A DNA stretch of 64,000 nucleotides from Cryptomeria japonica (Eukaryota > Streptophyta > Pinopsida > Cupressales > Cupressaceae). The position numbers and the translations under genes were made by a program. The notes under the pieces are model-generated. The model did no database searches. It was not told the origin of the DNA and saw only the letters and a program-made list of their open reading frames with translations. Shown here in pieces: positions 22,435-31,109 of this stretch (position 1 is its first letter; every line of letters begins with the position of its first letter). The stretch spans positions 266,363,574 through 266,427,573 of the forward strand of contig NC_081407.1 of assembly GCF_030272615.1 (NCBI RefSeq), written 5' to 3'.

Positions 22435-24126
22435 GATAGCAAAATAATGGTTAGTAAAAGAAATTCCCTTTGAGTAAAAAACGAAAATTAACCTCCTTGA
22501 TTAAAAATTTCAATAACAATTTCTTTAAATTTTTATGAAAAAAACTTTCAAATCTTAAAAAACTTTATATTTTTTTTAGAAACTTTTATAGAAAAAAGTT
22601 TGAATTTATATATATATTATTAAAAAAAAAATAAAAAATTAGTTTTATTTAGAAAAAGTTTATTTTATTAAAAAACTTTAAAACTTTGAATAATAAAAGA
22701 AAACTTTACTTATATCCTAAATAAAGTAAACTTTATAACTTATTTTAAATAAATTTTTTAATATAACTTTATACATGAGATTAAGAAAATGAAGTTTAAA
22801 GTTTTATAAAAGAGCAATAAACGATGCTTTTAGAGAAAGGAATTAAACGTAAGCAATGAAATGATAAAGGGCGGAGGCGTTAAAACACAGATTGCAAGAA
22901 AACCAGAACAAAATAAAATGCAGACTGAGGGAAGGTAATAACAGTAAAATCAGAGAGAAAACGTGACAAACAAAGAATCTACATAGACTAAATGATGATA
23001 TATATCAAGAACATGCAGAGACGTTACACGAAGCAGGTAGAAGAGAATATATTTTTAAATTTGATTTTTTATTTTTTTGCTACAGACTGAGGGCAGGTAA
23101 TAACAGAGATCTAATAAAAGTGATTCTAAAATTGAAACTAGAGATCTTTGTTATTAAAGTCTGCACAAGAAGCAGTTAGAAAACACAGAGTTTGAAGTAA
23201 ATGAAATAGATAGATTCAGATTTAAAAAGGAATAAATTTAGATTTAATAGAATTATTTCAAACAGATTTAAACAGAAAGATGAAAGTTTTAACAAAAGAT
23301 TGAAATAATATAAAAAACAAAATTACTACAGCAGAGAAACATAAATAGTTTTTTTTATTAATCTACAAACAGAAATTGTTAGAAAATACATCTAATAATC
23401 TGCAGGAAATGTTAGAGAGAAAAAAGAAAAACTAAAATATATCTCTGAATCAAACATAAATTGTTATAAAATACATCTAATAATCTATAGGAAATGTTAG
23501 AGAGAAAAAAAAAACTAAAATATATCTCCGAATCAAACAGAAACTGTTATAAAATACATCCAATAATCTGTAGGAAATGTTAGAGAGAAAAGAAAAAACT
23601 AAAATATATCTTTGAATCAAACAGAAATAGATAGAAAAGAAAAATAAACCAATAATAATCTGCAAGTGAAATAAAATGTTAGAATCTCCAAATAAACAGA
23701 GAAGCAACTGAATAATGCAAAATGTTTTGGCGGCAAGCCCTCCAAACTGATAAATATAAATTATAGAATGCAGGAAAAGAGGTTAGAAATGGAGTTTTGG
23801 TGGCAAGCCTTCCAAAACCACAACTTCAAACCAGAAAGAAGAAACTTTGGTGGCAAGCCTTCCAAAGCCACAACTTTAAACCAGAAAGAAGAAACTTTGG
23901 CGGCAAGCCTTCCAAAGCTTATTTAAAAATAAAGAATCTAAGAAGATTGAACCTGCAGGCAAACTTGTTAACAAGTTTGAAAAAAAATTTAAAATCTGAA
24001 ACCAAAACCTGCACAATAGAAAATATTAGAGAAATAATTTCTCCTCTCAAGAATGCCTCCAAGAAGGTGAACTCCACAGAATGGTAACCTTCATCAATGT
24101 CAACTTAAAACAAGGATTAGAAACCT
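22435..24126 (-). other. Leader of the young copia element, with two tandem repeats
   Basis: AT-rich, no gene. 23,371-23,625 contains three units of about 83 bp (each with ATACATC.AATAATCT and AGGAAATGTTAGAGAG). 23,790-23,920 contains about 2.7 units of 50 bp (GGCAAGCCTTCCAAA). The plus-strand frame at 23,797-24,087 is a by-product of the second repeat. Confidence 0.75.
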
Positions 24127-24138
24127 GCTCTGATACCA
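24127..24138 (-). other. Primer-binding site of the young copia element
   Basis: The minus strand reads TGGTATCAGAGC directly after the 5' LTR, an exact match to the usual initiator-Met tRNA primer site of plant copia elements. Confidence 0.9.
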
Positions 24139-24328
24139 TGAAAGGAAATACAAGAGCAAGGAAAGAATAATAAAATCCAAGTAAGTTTATTGATAAAGTA
24201 AATGTTACCAAGAGAAATGCAAAAAAACTTGGAGCAATCACCCAAATGTGAAGAAGGAGGCACAAGAACTTTTGAAAGAGGAAAAGCAAAGAAAAACCTC
24301 TTGTGATATTATGAATGAGGCAATGCCT

Positions 24329-24389
<61 letters not shown>

Positions 24390-24708
24390 CTCTTTACAAT
24401 AATTTTATTAAGAAGAAATGAGAGAGGAGACATCTCTTAAATAGAGACGAGGAGAGGGTTACAAAGTAACTCCCAAATCTATGAATGCCACCATTCATAA
24501 AATGTGTGTGCCATGTGTCCACATCCTCTTATGGAGGAAATCTAATATTCCTTAATAAAGGAAAATAAAAGAAATGACTTGTCCTCACACATGTACTAGA
24601 GGACAAATTACATGTACTAGAGGACAAATTACATGTAGGAATTTCAAAGGAATATCCTAAACTAAATACAAATAAACCTAAGCCAAGTAAAGATTAAATA
24701 TTCTAACA
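24139..24708 (-). repeat. 5' LTR of the young copia element (570 bp)
   Basis: TG...CA termini on the minus strand (TGTTAGAATA ... TTCCTTTCA). A TATA-like CTATTTAAGAG on the minus strand near 24,435-24,447 is a plausible promoter. Includes an AG microsatellite of about 57 bp (24,331-24,387). Confidence 0.85.
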
Positions 24709-26004
24709 CGTTGAAAATCACCACATATAGCACAAGAACCTTCTAAACAAAGCATCTTATAATAAATGTAACCATCATGTCTATTACATAGTACACTTGA
24801 AATAAATTCTCTTACCAACTTAGGAGGTGCTTGTATATTGCATTCCTGCAAAACATCGTTAGTGTGCAAAGTAGAACAAATATGACAAAAAATATCATAG
24901 TGAATGGAAAATTCAATATGCATCCTACAACAACACGTGGTGTGTACATGATTAATCTTAATATAAAAAAGTTTTGCCATTTCAAAAAATCTTTGAGAAA
25001 TTCTTGTTTGAGGAAATTTTTGAAGGAATCTTTCATTAAATTTAGTTTGAGTCATATCCAAATAGTGTTTGGCATGTAGCTCACGATTTGTAGACCCAAT
25101 TCACCTTCTAACAAAATCTCTTTGGTTGGGCAAAACTCTTGTGTTGTCATGCCAAAAAATTTCAATTAATGTTCTTAGTGCATCAACAACAACCTTTTCT
25201 TTGCGTGGTAGTCTACCCGAGAATGCCCAAAGAGAATTATTGTTAGGTTCCTCTATTTTTTCCCACCTCTTTAATGCTTTACTTAATGTTGTTCTACTAA
25301 CGTTTAATGACTTACTTGTTTTTCTTATCAAACGATCTTTTTTTATTTTCTTGCTCATTATGGTTTATGTAATGACACGTTGAGTAGCATTAGAATCTTT
25401 AGTACGTGATTTTGAACCAATAGCTTGATATGCATCAAATAGATTTCTCACAATAGTTCTTTTACTGTTACTTTCAGATGATCTTAGGCCTAGAATTTTC
25501 ATTGTCTCTCTAAAATTCAAATTTTTAATCATTTGAACTTAATTGACATCTTGCAGTTTGGTTTAAGTTTTCAAAATAGTTTTGCCATATTCTTTTAACC
25601 ATTCTCCTATAAGTTCGTTCATTCATTTTATTGGGCATTGGCTTCAATATATTCTCATCAATGTCAATTAGATACTTTGGTTTCCTACGAATGATTCTAG
25701 GTGTTAACATCGGTGCATTATGTACATTTAATTCATCAAATGGAGAAGGTGCATGTTCATCATTTAATTGATTATTCAATGCGGTATCTTCTTCAATTGC
25801 ATTAGGTTCATATGGTAAATCAAATGTCTCTTCTTCAATTGCATTAGGTGCATTATGTTCATTTGGTAAATCGAATTGAGATGTTGAGGATGACATACCT
25901 TCTTCTCCCATTGTTCTTATGTCACGTAATTTCTTCATACGCGACCTTTGTCTTTCCTTTTCAACCTCTTGTTGTTCCATCGTTCCTCGCTTGTTCTTTC
26001 CCAT

Positions 26005-26323
26005 GGTTGATATCAGTTGTCCTAAATAGAATCATATTACATATATATGTAAACAAAAGTTCATAAACAAACAAATAACCATAAATATGCATCTTATCAC
26101 TATTTTTTGGAATCAAACTATTAAACAATCACAATACTATTGACAAAACTAATAAGAACAACAATTCAATTATTTGAAATCATGCAAAAACAAAAAAATC
26201 ACTTACTTCTATGTATAAAACAGTGATAGAAGTGCAGACACAATTCCAGTGGGGCCTTCAACGACCTCAAAAACTTCTTTTGAGGTTGTTGAGGCTTTTG
26301 GGAAACTAAAACTATGTCTATGT
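26005..26323 (-). promoter_or_regulatory. Putative leader and intron upstream of the transposase-like gene
   Basis: On the minus strand, sequence near 26,260-26,208 (ending TATACATAGAA, then GTAAGTGA, a good splice donor) is repeated at 29,525-29,480. An acceptor-like TTTAG lies just before the ATG at 26,004. I read this as a 5' untranslated exon plus intron, an inference from the splice signals and the repeated leader. Just beyond, 26,257-26,300 holds a short inverted repeat of CAACCTCAAAAG. Confidence 0.45.
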
Positions 26324-26588
26324 ATTGCGTACGTGCTAAATTAATAACTGTGTGCACGTTGTTAGTCCATAAAATGTTGGCAAGCCCAATGATATTTTTT
26401 TCCCATTATGTACTAATAAGTAGCTTTTACGTGCTCCTAAGCCTAAAAAATGTTATTGCAGGGTAGCGAATAATGGGCTTAGTACCCCGTACGCGCTTAC
26501 AAGTAATAAGTACCGCGTACGCGCTCCTATACCTTAAAAAAGATATGCCAGGGCAGTGAACTAATAGGTTCAGTACCCTGTACACGCT
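26324..26588. repeat. Right subterminal palindrome cluster 1
   Basis: Copies related to AGCGCGTACGCGCT at 26,324, about 26,348, 26,422, 26,484, 26,512 and 26,575. The best is ACCGCGTACGCGCT. It lies upstream of the transposase-like gene, mirroring the cluster at 8,257-8,432 beside the companion gene. Confidence 0.72.
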
Positions 26589-26605
26589 ATTAGTATTAGA
26601 AAAAA

Positions 26606-26822
26606 TGTGAATGAAAAGGGAGGGAGGGAGGGAGAGAGAGCGAGAGAGAGAGAGAGGAGGGGGGGTGGAAGGGAAGGAGAGAGAGAGGGAGAGAGAGAGA
26701 GGGAGAGAGAGAGAGAGGGAGGGAAGGTAGAGAGAGGTAGAGGGAGGGAGAGAGGGAGAGAAGAGGGGGGGAGGGAGAGAAGAAGGGGTATGGAGGAAGG
26801 GAGAGGGAGAGTAGGGGGAAGG

Positions 26823-26854
<32 letters not shown>

Positions 26855-27531
26855 TAGGGGGGAGGGAGAGAGGAGGGGGGCGGAAGGGAAGGATGGAGAG
26901 AGGGAGAGAAGAAGAAGGGGGGAGGGAGAGGAAGAGGGAAGGAGGGAGAGGGAAAGAGAAAGGAGGGGAGGAGGGAGAGGAAGAGAGAGAGAGGGAAGGA
27001 GGGAGAGGGAGAGAGAGAGAGAGATGGAGAGAGAGAGAGGGGGGAGGGAAGGTAGAGAGAGTGAGAGAGGTAGAGGGAGGGAGAGAGGGAGAGAAGAGGG
27101 GGGAGGGAGGGAGAGAAGGAGTATGGAGGAAGGGATAGGGAGAGTAGGAGGGAGGGAGAGAGGAGGAGGGAAGGAGGGAGAGGGAGAGAGGGAGAGAGAG
27201 AGGGGGGAGGGAGAGAGGAGGAGGGAAGGAGGAAGAGGGAGAGATGGAGAGAGAGAGGGGGGAGTGAGGGAGAGGGAGGGAGAGAGAGAGAGGGAGAGTA
27301 GAGAGAGTGAGAGAGGAGGGAGAGGAAGGGAGAGGGAGAGAGAGAGAGGGGGGGGAGAGTAGGGGGAGTGAGAGAGAAGGAGGGAAGGAGGGAGAGGGAG
27401 AGAGGGAGAGAGAGAGGGGGAGGGAGGGAGAGGTAGAGAGAGGGAGGGAGGGAAAGAGAGAGAGAGAAGGGGGGGGAGGGGGAGGGAGAGGGAGAGAGGG
27501 AGAGAAGGAGGGGGGAGGGAGAGGAAGGTAG
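26606..27531 (+). repeat. Purine (GA/GGGA) low-complexity tract, about 925 bp
   Basis: Almost pure G and A on the plus strand, with mixed GA, GGGA and GAGGG units. The open frames here (up to 251 codons of Arg, Glu and Gly) result from composition and are not genes. Confidence 0.95.
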
Positions 27532-28175
27532 ATCGAATCTAGGACATAATATGACCCTTAGAACACAATATGACCCCTAACAACATCTAAGGGGTCATGG
27601 GGTTTCCTAAGGGGTCATATGACACTATATTATCCCTTAGCACACCATAGGACCTATAACGACACCAAATAGTGTCATAAGGGGTCATAGAACACCATAT
27701 GACCCTTTAGAACACCCTATGGTATTGTTATGGGTCATTGGTGTCCCGAAGGGTCATATGGCATCCTATGACCCCTTAGGATACCATATGGTGTTGTTAT
27801 GGGTTGTATGGTGTCTTAAGGGGTCATATGGTGTCCTAAGGGGTCACAAGACACCATATGACCTCTTAGGAAACAATACGACCTCTAATGACACCTAAGG
27901 GGTCATATGGTGGGCTAATAAAATGATATATTAAAGTTAAAGTTATGAATAGAACATCATACAATAGAACATCAGTAGTTTAGTTTTGATATAGCTAAGT
28001 TAGACCATTGTCAGCATAAGAGAGATTCCAAGTGAACAAACAACAAGGCTTTGCTAAAAAGCAAGTGTAAGAGCTTGACCTAACCCTAAGAGTATTGCCT
28101 AAGTTCTAAAATATATGATGCTATTAAATTTGCAAGGCTATAGGACTGATCTCAATTGTGACTATAGGAATTACA
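27532..28175 (+). repeat. 644-bp unit with GGGGTCATATG repeats, copy 1
   Basis: Nearly identical to 28,361-29,004 (period 829 bp). The first part (27,541-27,910) is made of direct and inverted short repeats of CCTAAGGGGTCATATGG and its reverse complement. The rest is unique AT-rich sequence. The two units are separated by a purine tract. Confidence 0.85.
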
Positions 28176-28360
28176 GAAGAAGAGAAAGATGGAGGGAGAG
28201 AAGAAGAGAAAGAGGGATGGGGTATGGAGGAAGGGAGAAGGGGAGAGAGCGAGAGAGAGAGGGATGGGGTATGGAGGAAGGGAGAAAGGGAGAGAGAGAG
28301 AGAGAGGGAGAGGGAGAGAGGGAGGGAGAGAAGAAGGAGGGGGGAGGGAGCAGAAGAGAG
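28176..28360 (+). repeat. Purine tract between the two 644-bp units
   Basis: Same GA/GGGA composition as 26,606-27,531. ORFs on both strands here are by-products. Confidence 0.92.
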
Positions 28361-29004
28361 ATCGAATCCAGGACACAATATGACCCTTAGAACACAATAT
28401 GACCCCTAACAACATCTAAGGGGTCATAGGGTGTCCTAAGGGGTCATATGACACTATATTATCCCTTAGCACACCATAGGACCTATAAAGACACCAAATA
28501 GTGTCCTAAGGGGTCATAGAACACCATATGACCCTTTAGAACACCACATGGTGTTGTTATGGGTCATTGATGTCCCGAGGGGTCATATGACATCCTACGA
28601 CCCCTTAGGACACCATATGGTGTTGTTATGGGTCGTATGCTGTCTTAAGAGGTCATATGGTGTCCTAAGGGGTCACAGGACACCATATGACCTCTTAGGA
28701 AACAATATGACCTCTAATGACACCTAAGGGGTCATATGGTGGGCTAATAAAATGATATATTAAATTTAAAGTTATGAATAGAAAATCATACAATAGAACA
28801 TCGGTAGTTTAGTTTTGATATAGCTAAGGTAGACCATTGCTAGCATAAGAGAGACTCCAAGTGAACAAACAATGAGGCTTCGCTAAAAATCAAGTGTAAG
28901 AGCTTGACCTAACCCTAAGAGTACTGCCTAAGTTCTAAAACATATGATGCTATTAAATTTGCAAGGTTATAGGAGTGATCTCGATTGTGACTATAGGAAT
29001 TACA
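28361..29004 (+). repeat. 644-bp unit with GGGGTCATATG repeats, copy 2
   Basis: Partner of 27,532-28,175, with few differences by eye. It breaks into different sequence after TAGGAATTACA. Confidence 0.85.
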
Positions 29005-29440
29005 CACTTGATTTCTTTCATGGGTATGTACCATTCCAAGCCTTTTGACAAGTGATGATCATCATATACTACCACTGCCATGCATACAACAAACTTTAAT
29101 TTCTTTAGGTGACAGGCATTGTGTAACAACATGGGAACTCTTGCATACCCACCACTATCATTCTCCAGGACATCATTTGTGTTACTCTCCCTCTTTCTCT
29201 TCCTACCGGTTGTTTCCTTCTGAAAAACATATTGTAGGTACTCTAACTCATCATGTTGCTTTCTTGACACTATTTTCCACATCTGCTCAGCTCATTAAAA
29301 ACACATTCGAGAAGAATATTGTTGCAGGTTTCCTTGTTTGTCACGGTAATGCACCCGTGGTTCAATTTCAAACCCTATTCCTCCTATTCAATATACACAC
29401 ACAAATCCATCAGTCAATTTTCTTAGGAGAGCATACATGA
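29005..29440 (-). pseudogene. Unrecognised minus-strand coding remnant
   Basis: A minus-strand frame from 29,282 reads MWKIVSRKQHDELEYLQYVF, then a basic patch GRKRKRE and GGYARVPMLLHNACH. The same frame continues upstream with two adjacent stops. It sits downstream of a leader-like segment (29,525-29,455) that matches the transposase leader near 26,260-26,200 and ends in the same GTAAGTGA donor. It may be an alternative or third gene of the element, or a foreign exon joined to the duplicated leader. I do not recognise the protein. Confidence 0.35.
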
Positions 29441-29454
29441 TAAAAATCAAAGAG

Positions 29455-29525
29455 GAAGTTGCAGACAAGAAATAAATTCACTTACTTCTATAGAAGTGCA
29501 GACACAGTTGCAGTGGGGTATGGAT
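29455..29525 (-). repeat. Second copy of the transposase leader region
   Basis: The minus strand shares TGTCTGCACTTCTAT and the donor GTAAGTGA with 26,260-26,200. It shows that the right end of the element carries two copies of its promoter-proximal region. Confidence 0.6.
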
Positions 29526-29604
29526 GGAGGGAGGGAGAGAAGAAGAGAAAGAGGGATGGGGTATGGAGGAAGGGAGAAGGGTAGAGAGGGAGGGATGGGA
29601 TATG

Positions 29605-29670
<66 letters not shown>
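29516..29670 (+). repeat. Purine tract ending in a long GA microsatellite
   Basis: Mixed GGGA/GA sequence, then about 60 bp of pure GA. The plus- and minus-strand ORFs here are by-products. Confidence 0.93.
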
Positions 29671-29671
<1 letters not shown>

Positions 29672-29699
29672 TGTATGCATTTGAGAGGGGGAGACAATA

Positions 29700-29820
29700 C
29701 ACTTATATGTGTATATATATACTTAATATATTATATATTATTATATACATACATATATATATATTATATAATATATGTATATACACATATTATATATACA
29801 ATATCATATTATACACACAC
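29700..29820. repeat. AT/TATA-rich microsatellite region
   Basis: Nearly all A and T, with many TATATA runs and a CACACAC end. No gene. Confidence 0.85.
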
Positions 29821-29836
29821 CCAAAATTTAAACAAT

Positions 29837-29908
29837 AGTGCGTACGCGCTGTTTATAGTAAAAAGAGTGTGTACGCGCTTCTTATACCATAAGTACCCCA
29901 TACACGCC
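29837..29908. repeat. Right subterminal palindrome cluster 2
   Basis: Three copies of the 14-bp palindrome type at 29,837 (AGTGCGTACGCGCT), about 29,867 and 29,895, with spacings near 30 bp. Confidence 0.7.
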
Positions 29909-30406
29909 TTTGGCTGTTTAGGCTTGGAAATAGGCCTGGATGACAAAGCTACGGTTTGGAAGTTTGATTTCCCTCCATTTCTCTCATTTTTGACGTATTT
30001 TATTTTATCAACTTAGTTTATTGACTTTGTCATCATCAGGTTTACACTTCATAAGTGGGTATTTCTAAAATTGTCACCATATTTTCACCCATCTTTTGAG
30101 ATTTCTAACCATATAATTTTTTAAAATTTGAACAATAACATATTATTATTGAATTTCTTTTACCAGTGTCTCCATAGTTCTCACAAACATAGGTGCACCA
30201 TTTTTTTAATAACTTTTGATGTACTTATCCAAATTTAAATTTTTATATATATTATTGTAGTGCACTTAATTATTTACAATTTAAAAAAAAAATTGTATTT
30301 TCGATTTGTTTAGTGCAACTTATTCTTTGCGCACGAACGAGTACCTAATTTTCAGGATGTGCTTGATTGGAAAAATCATTAAAAAAAAAATACTCAACAA
30401 AAAATT

Positions 30407-30694
30407 ACAAAAAAATACACATATTCTAGTGCTCACTCTTATCTATCTTTCTTCCAAAGGATTTGTTAAAATACTAAATCTAACTATGACTTTTTTGATG
30501 ATTACAAAAAAATACACATATTCTAGTGCTCACTCTTAACTATCTTTCTTCCAAAGGATTTGTTAAAATACTAAATCTAATTATGACTTTTTTGATGATT
30601 ACAAAAAAATACACATATTCTAGTGCTCACTCTTAACTATCTTTCTTCCAAAGGATTTGTTAAAATACTAAATCTAACTATGACTTTTTTGATG
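30407..30694 (+). repeat. Tandem repeat, 97-bp unit, three copies
   Basis: Units start ACAAAAAAATACACATATTC at 30,407, 30,504 and 30,601, almost without differences, so the expansion is recent. Inside the right end of the large DNA element; no coding sense. Confidence 0.92.
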
Positions 30695-30927
30695 CGCACG
30701 TCAGACACTATGTTATGTTTTTCAGAAAAAATCAAGGTCTTTTTTTTGTGCACGAAGGATTTGACCCCCTTAACCTTACCCAATTTTGAAAATTTTTAGT
30801 AGTTTGGAAACTAGATTTAGAGTAATACAATATTTTTCCTTTGATTATCTTCATATCTTGAGTGGATGACTTTCAAATTTTGCCTCCAATTTTAGGTTCA
30901 CTTGATTTCAGAAAAAAGTGTCCACTT

Positions 30928-30965
30928 ATACCCCCTTTTTGACCACCATCTTTGTGTACTTACCC
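30928..30965 (-). repeat. Right terminal inverted repeat
   Basis: Ends CACCATCTTTGTGTACTTACCC, shown here only to its last bases CTTTGTGTACTTACCC. It is the inverted counterpart of 8,190-8,227. ATGC follows at 30,966-30,969. Confidence 0.78.
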
Positions 30966-30969
30966 ATGC

Positions 30970-31109
30970 ATCTCATTTGAATTATTATTAGTTCACTTAT
31001 TGTTAGCAATTTAGCATTATAACAGACAATGAATGATTGTTGACATTTCAATAAAGGATATTGAGAAGGTTGTTGATGATTATGGATACAACTGATTAAG
31101 GATGTCTAC
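30970..31109 (+). other. Continuation of DNA element copy 1 (intron 4 of its companion gene)
   Basis: If 8,190-30,965 is removed, the joined text ...GAATATGC/ATCTCATTTGAATT aligns with 10,098-10,125 (GAAATATGCAAGTCATTTAATT) in the paralogous intron. No exon is recognised in this piece. Confidence 0.55.

Larger units (their letters stand above)
21341..24708 (-). mobile_element. Young gag-only copia element with a rearranged 3' LTR
   Basis: Inserted in the transposase gene. Outer ends are TGAAAGG...TAACA on the plus strand, flanked by TGTTG (21,336-21,340) and CGTTG (24,709-24,713), a 5-bp duplication with one mismatch. The full 5' LTR is on the right (24,139-24,708), followed on the minus strand by a perfect primer site and a leader of about 1.7 kb. 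An intact gag follows, then a 3' end holding only the last 82 bp of LTR preceded by an inverted LTR segment. The 82 bp are identical in both ends, so the insertion is young relative to its surroundings. No pol genes are present. Confidence 0.85.
19716..26004 (-). pseudogene. Transposase-like gene of the large DNA transposon (copy B), split by a copia element
   Basis: The longest copy. ATG at 26,004 opens a basic, then acidic N-terminal exon (to 25,525). An exon from about 25,500 holds a helix-turn-helix-like stretch (SLNVSRTTLSKALKRWEK, about 25,315-25,262) and VLPNQRDFVRR. A Cys/His-rich region follows (CCCRMHIEF, LCNRHDG, CAICGDFQ; 24,960-24,710). The frame is cut by the copia element (21,341-24,708) and resumes with HLPRCVHLEST. 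Next come a core with VDFAENY (21,058-21,038), WSGNCTAQFKN (20,794-20,762) and EAGHGKGEH (near 20,686-20,668), an intron at 20,102-20,202, and a last exon with YYLCPCVEPKRK. From memory, animal transposon proteins share the series DFAENY ... SDGA.SQYKN ... HGKG..DG. That makes a DDE-type enzyme likely but unproven. Lesions: in-frame TAA near 25,366, TGA near 25,098, TAG at 20,873-20,875, and Asp to Gly in the second motif. Confidence 0.7.
8190..30965. mobile_element. Large DNA transposon (about 22.8 kb with nested insertions), two convergent genes
   Basis: Bounded by inverted repeats (8,190-8,227 and 30,928-30,965) that agree at 31 of 38 positions by eye and start GGGTA. The flanking 4 bp are identical, ATGC at 8,186-8,189 and 30,966-30,969. 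The paralogous site at 10,105-10,108 carries a single ATGC in matching context, which supports a real 4-bp target duplication. Inside are palindrome clusters at 8,257-8,432, 26,324-26,588 and 29,837-29,908, a companion gene on the plus strand and a transposase-like gene on the minus strand. Later events inside it are a rearranged self-copy (10,870-16,616), a solo LTR (11,029-12,190), a copia element (21,341-24,708) and expanded purine tracts. The right end holds two copies of the leader and palindrome region, so some duplication happened there. The superfamily is not assigned. Confidence 0.72.

Noticed and set aside
26607-27531. ORFs of up to 251 codons rich in Arg, Glu and Gly
   Set aside because: Translation of a purine-only tract. 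Similar ORFs occur on several frames and change with repeat length.
28115-29838. ORFs on both strands over the smaller purine tracts
   Set aside because: Simple-repeat translation (Ser/Leu on one strand, Arg/Glu on the other) with no conserved region.
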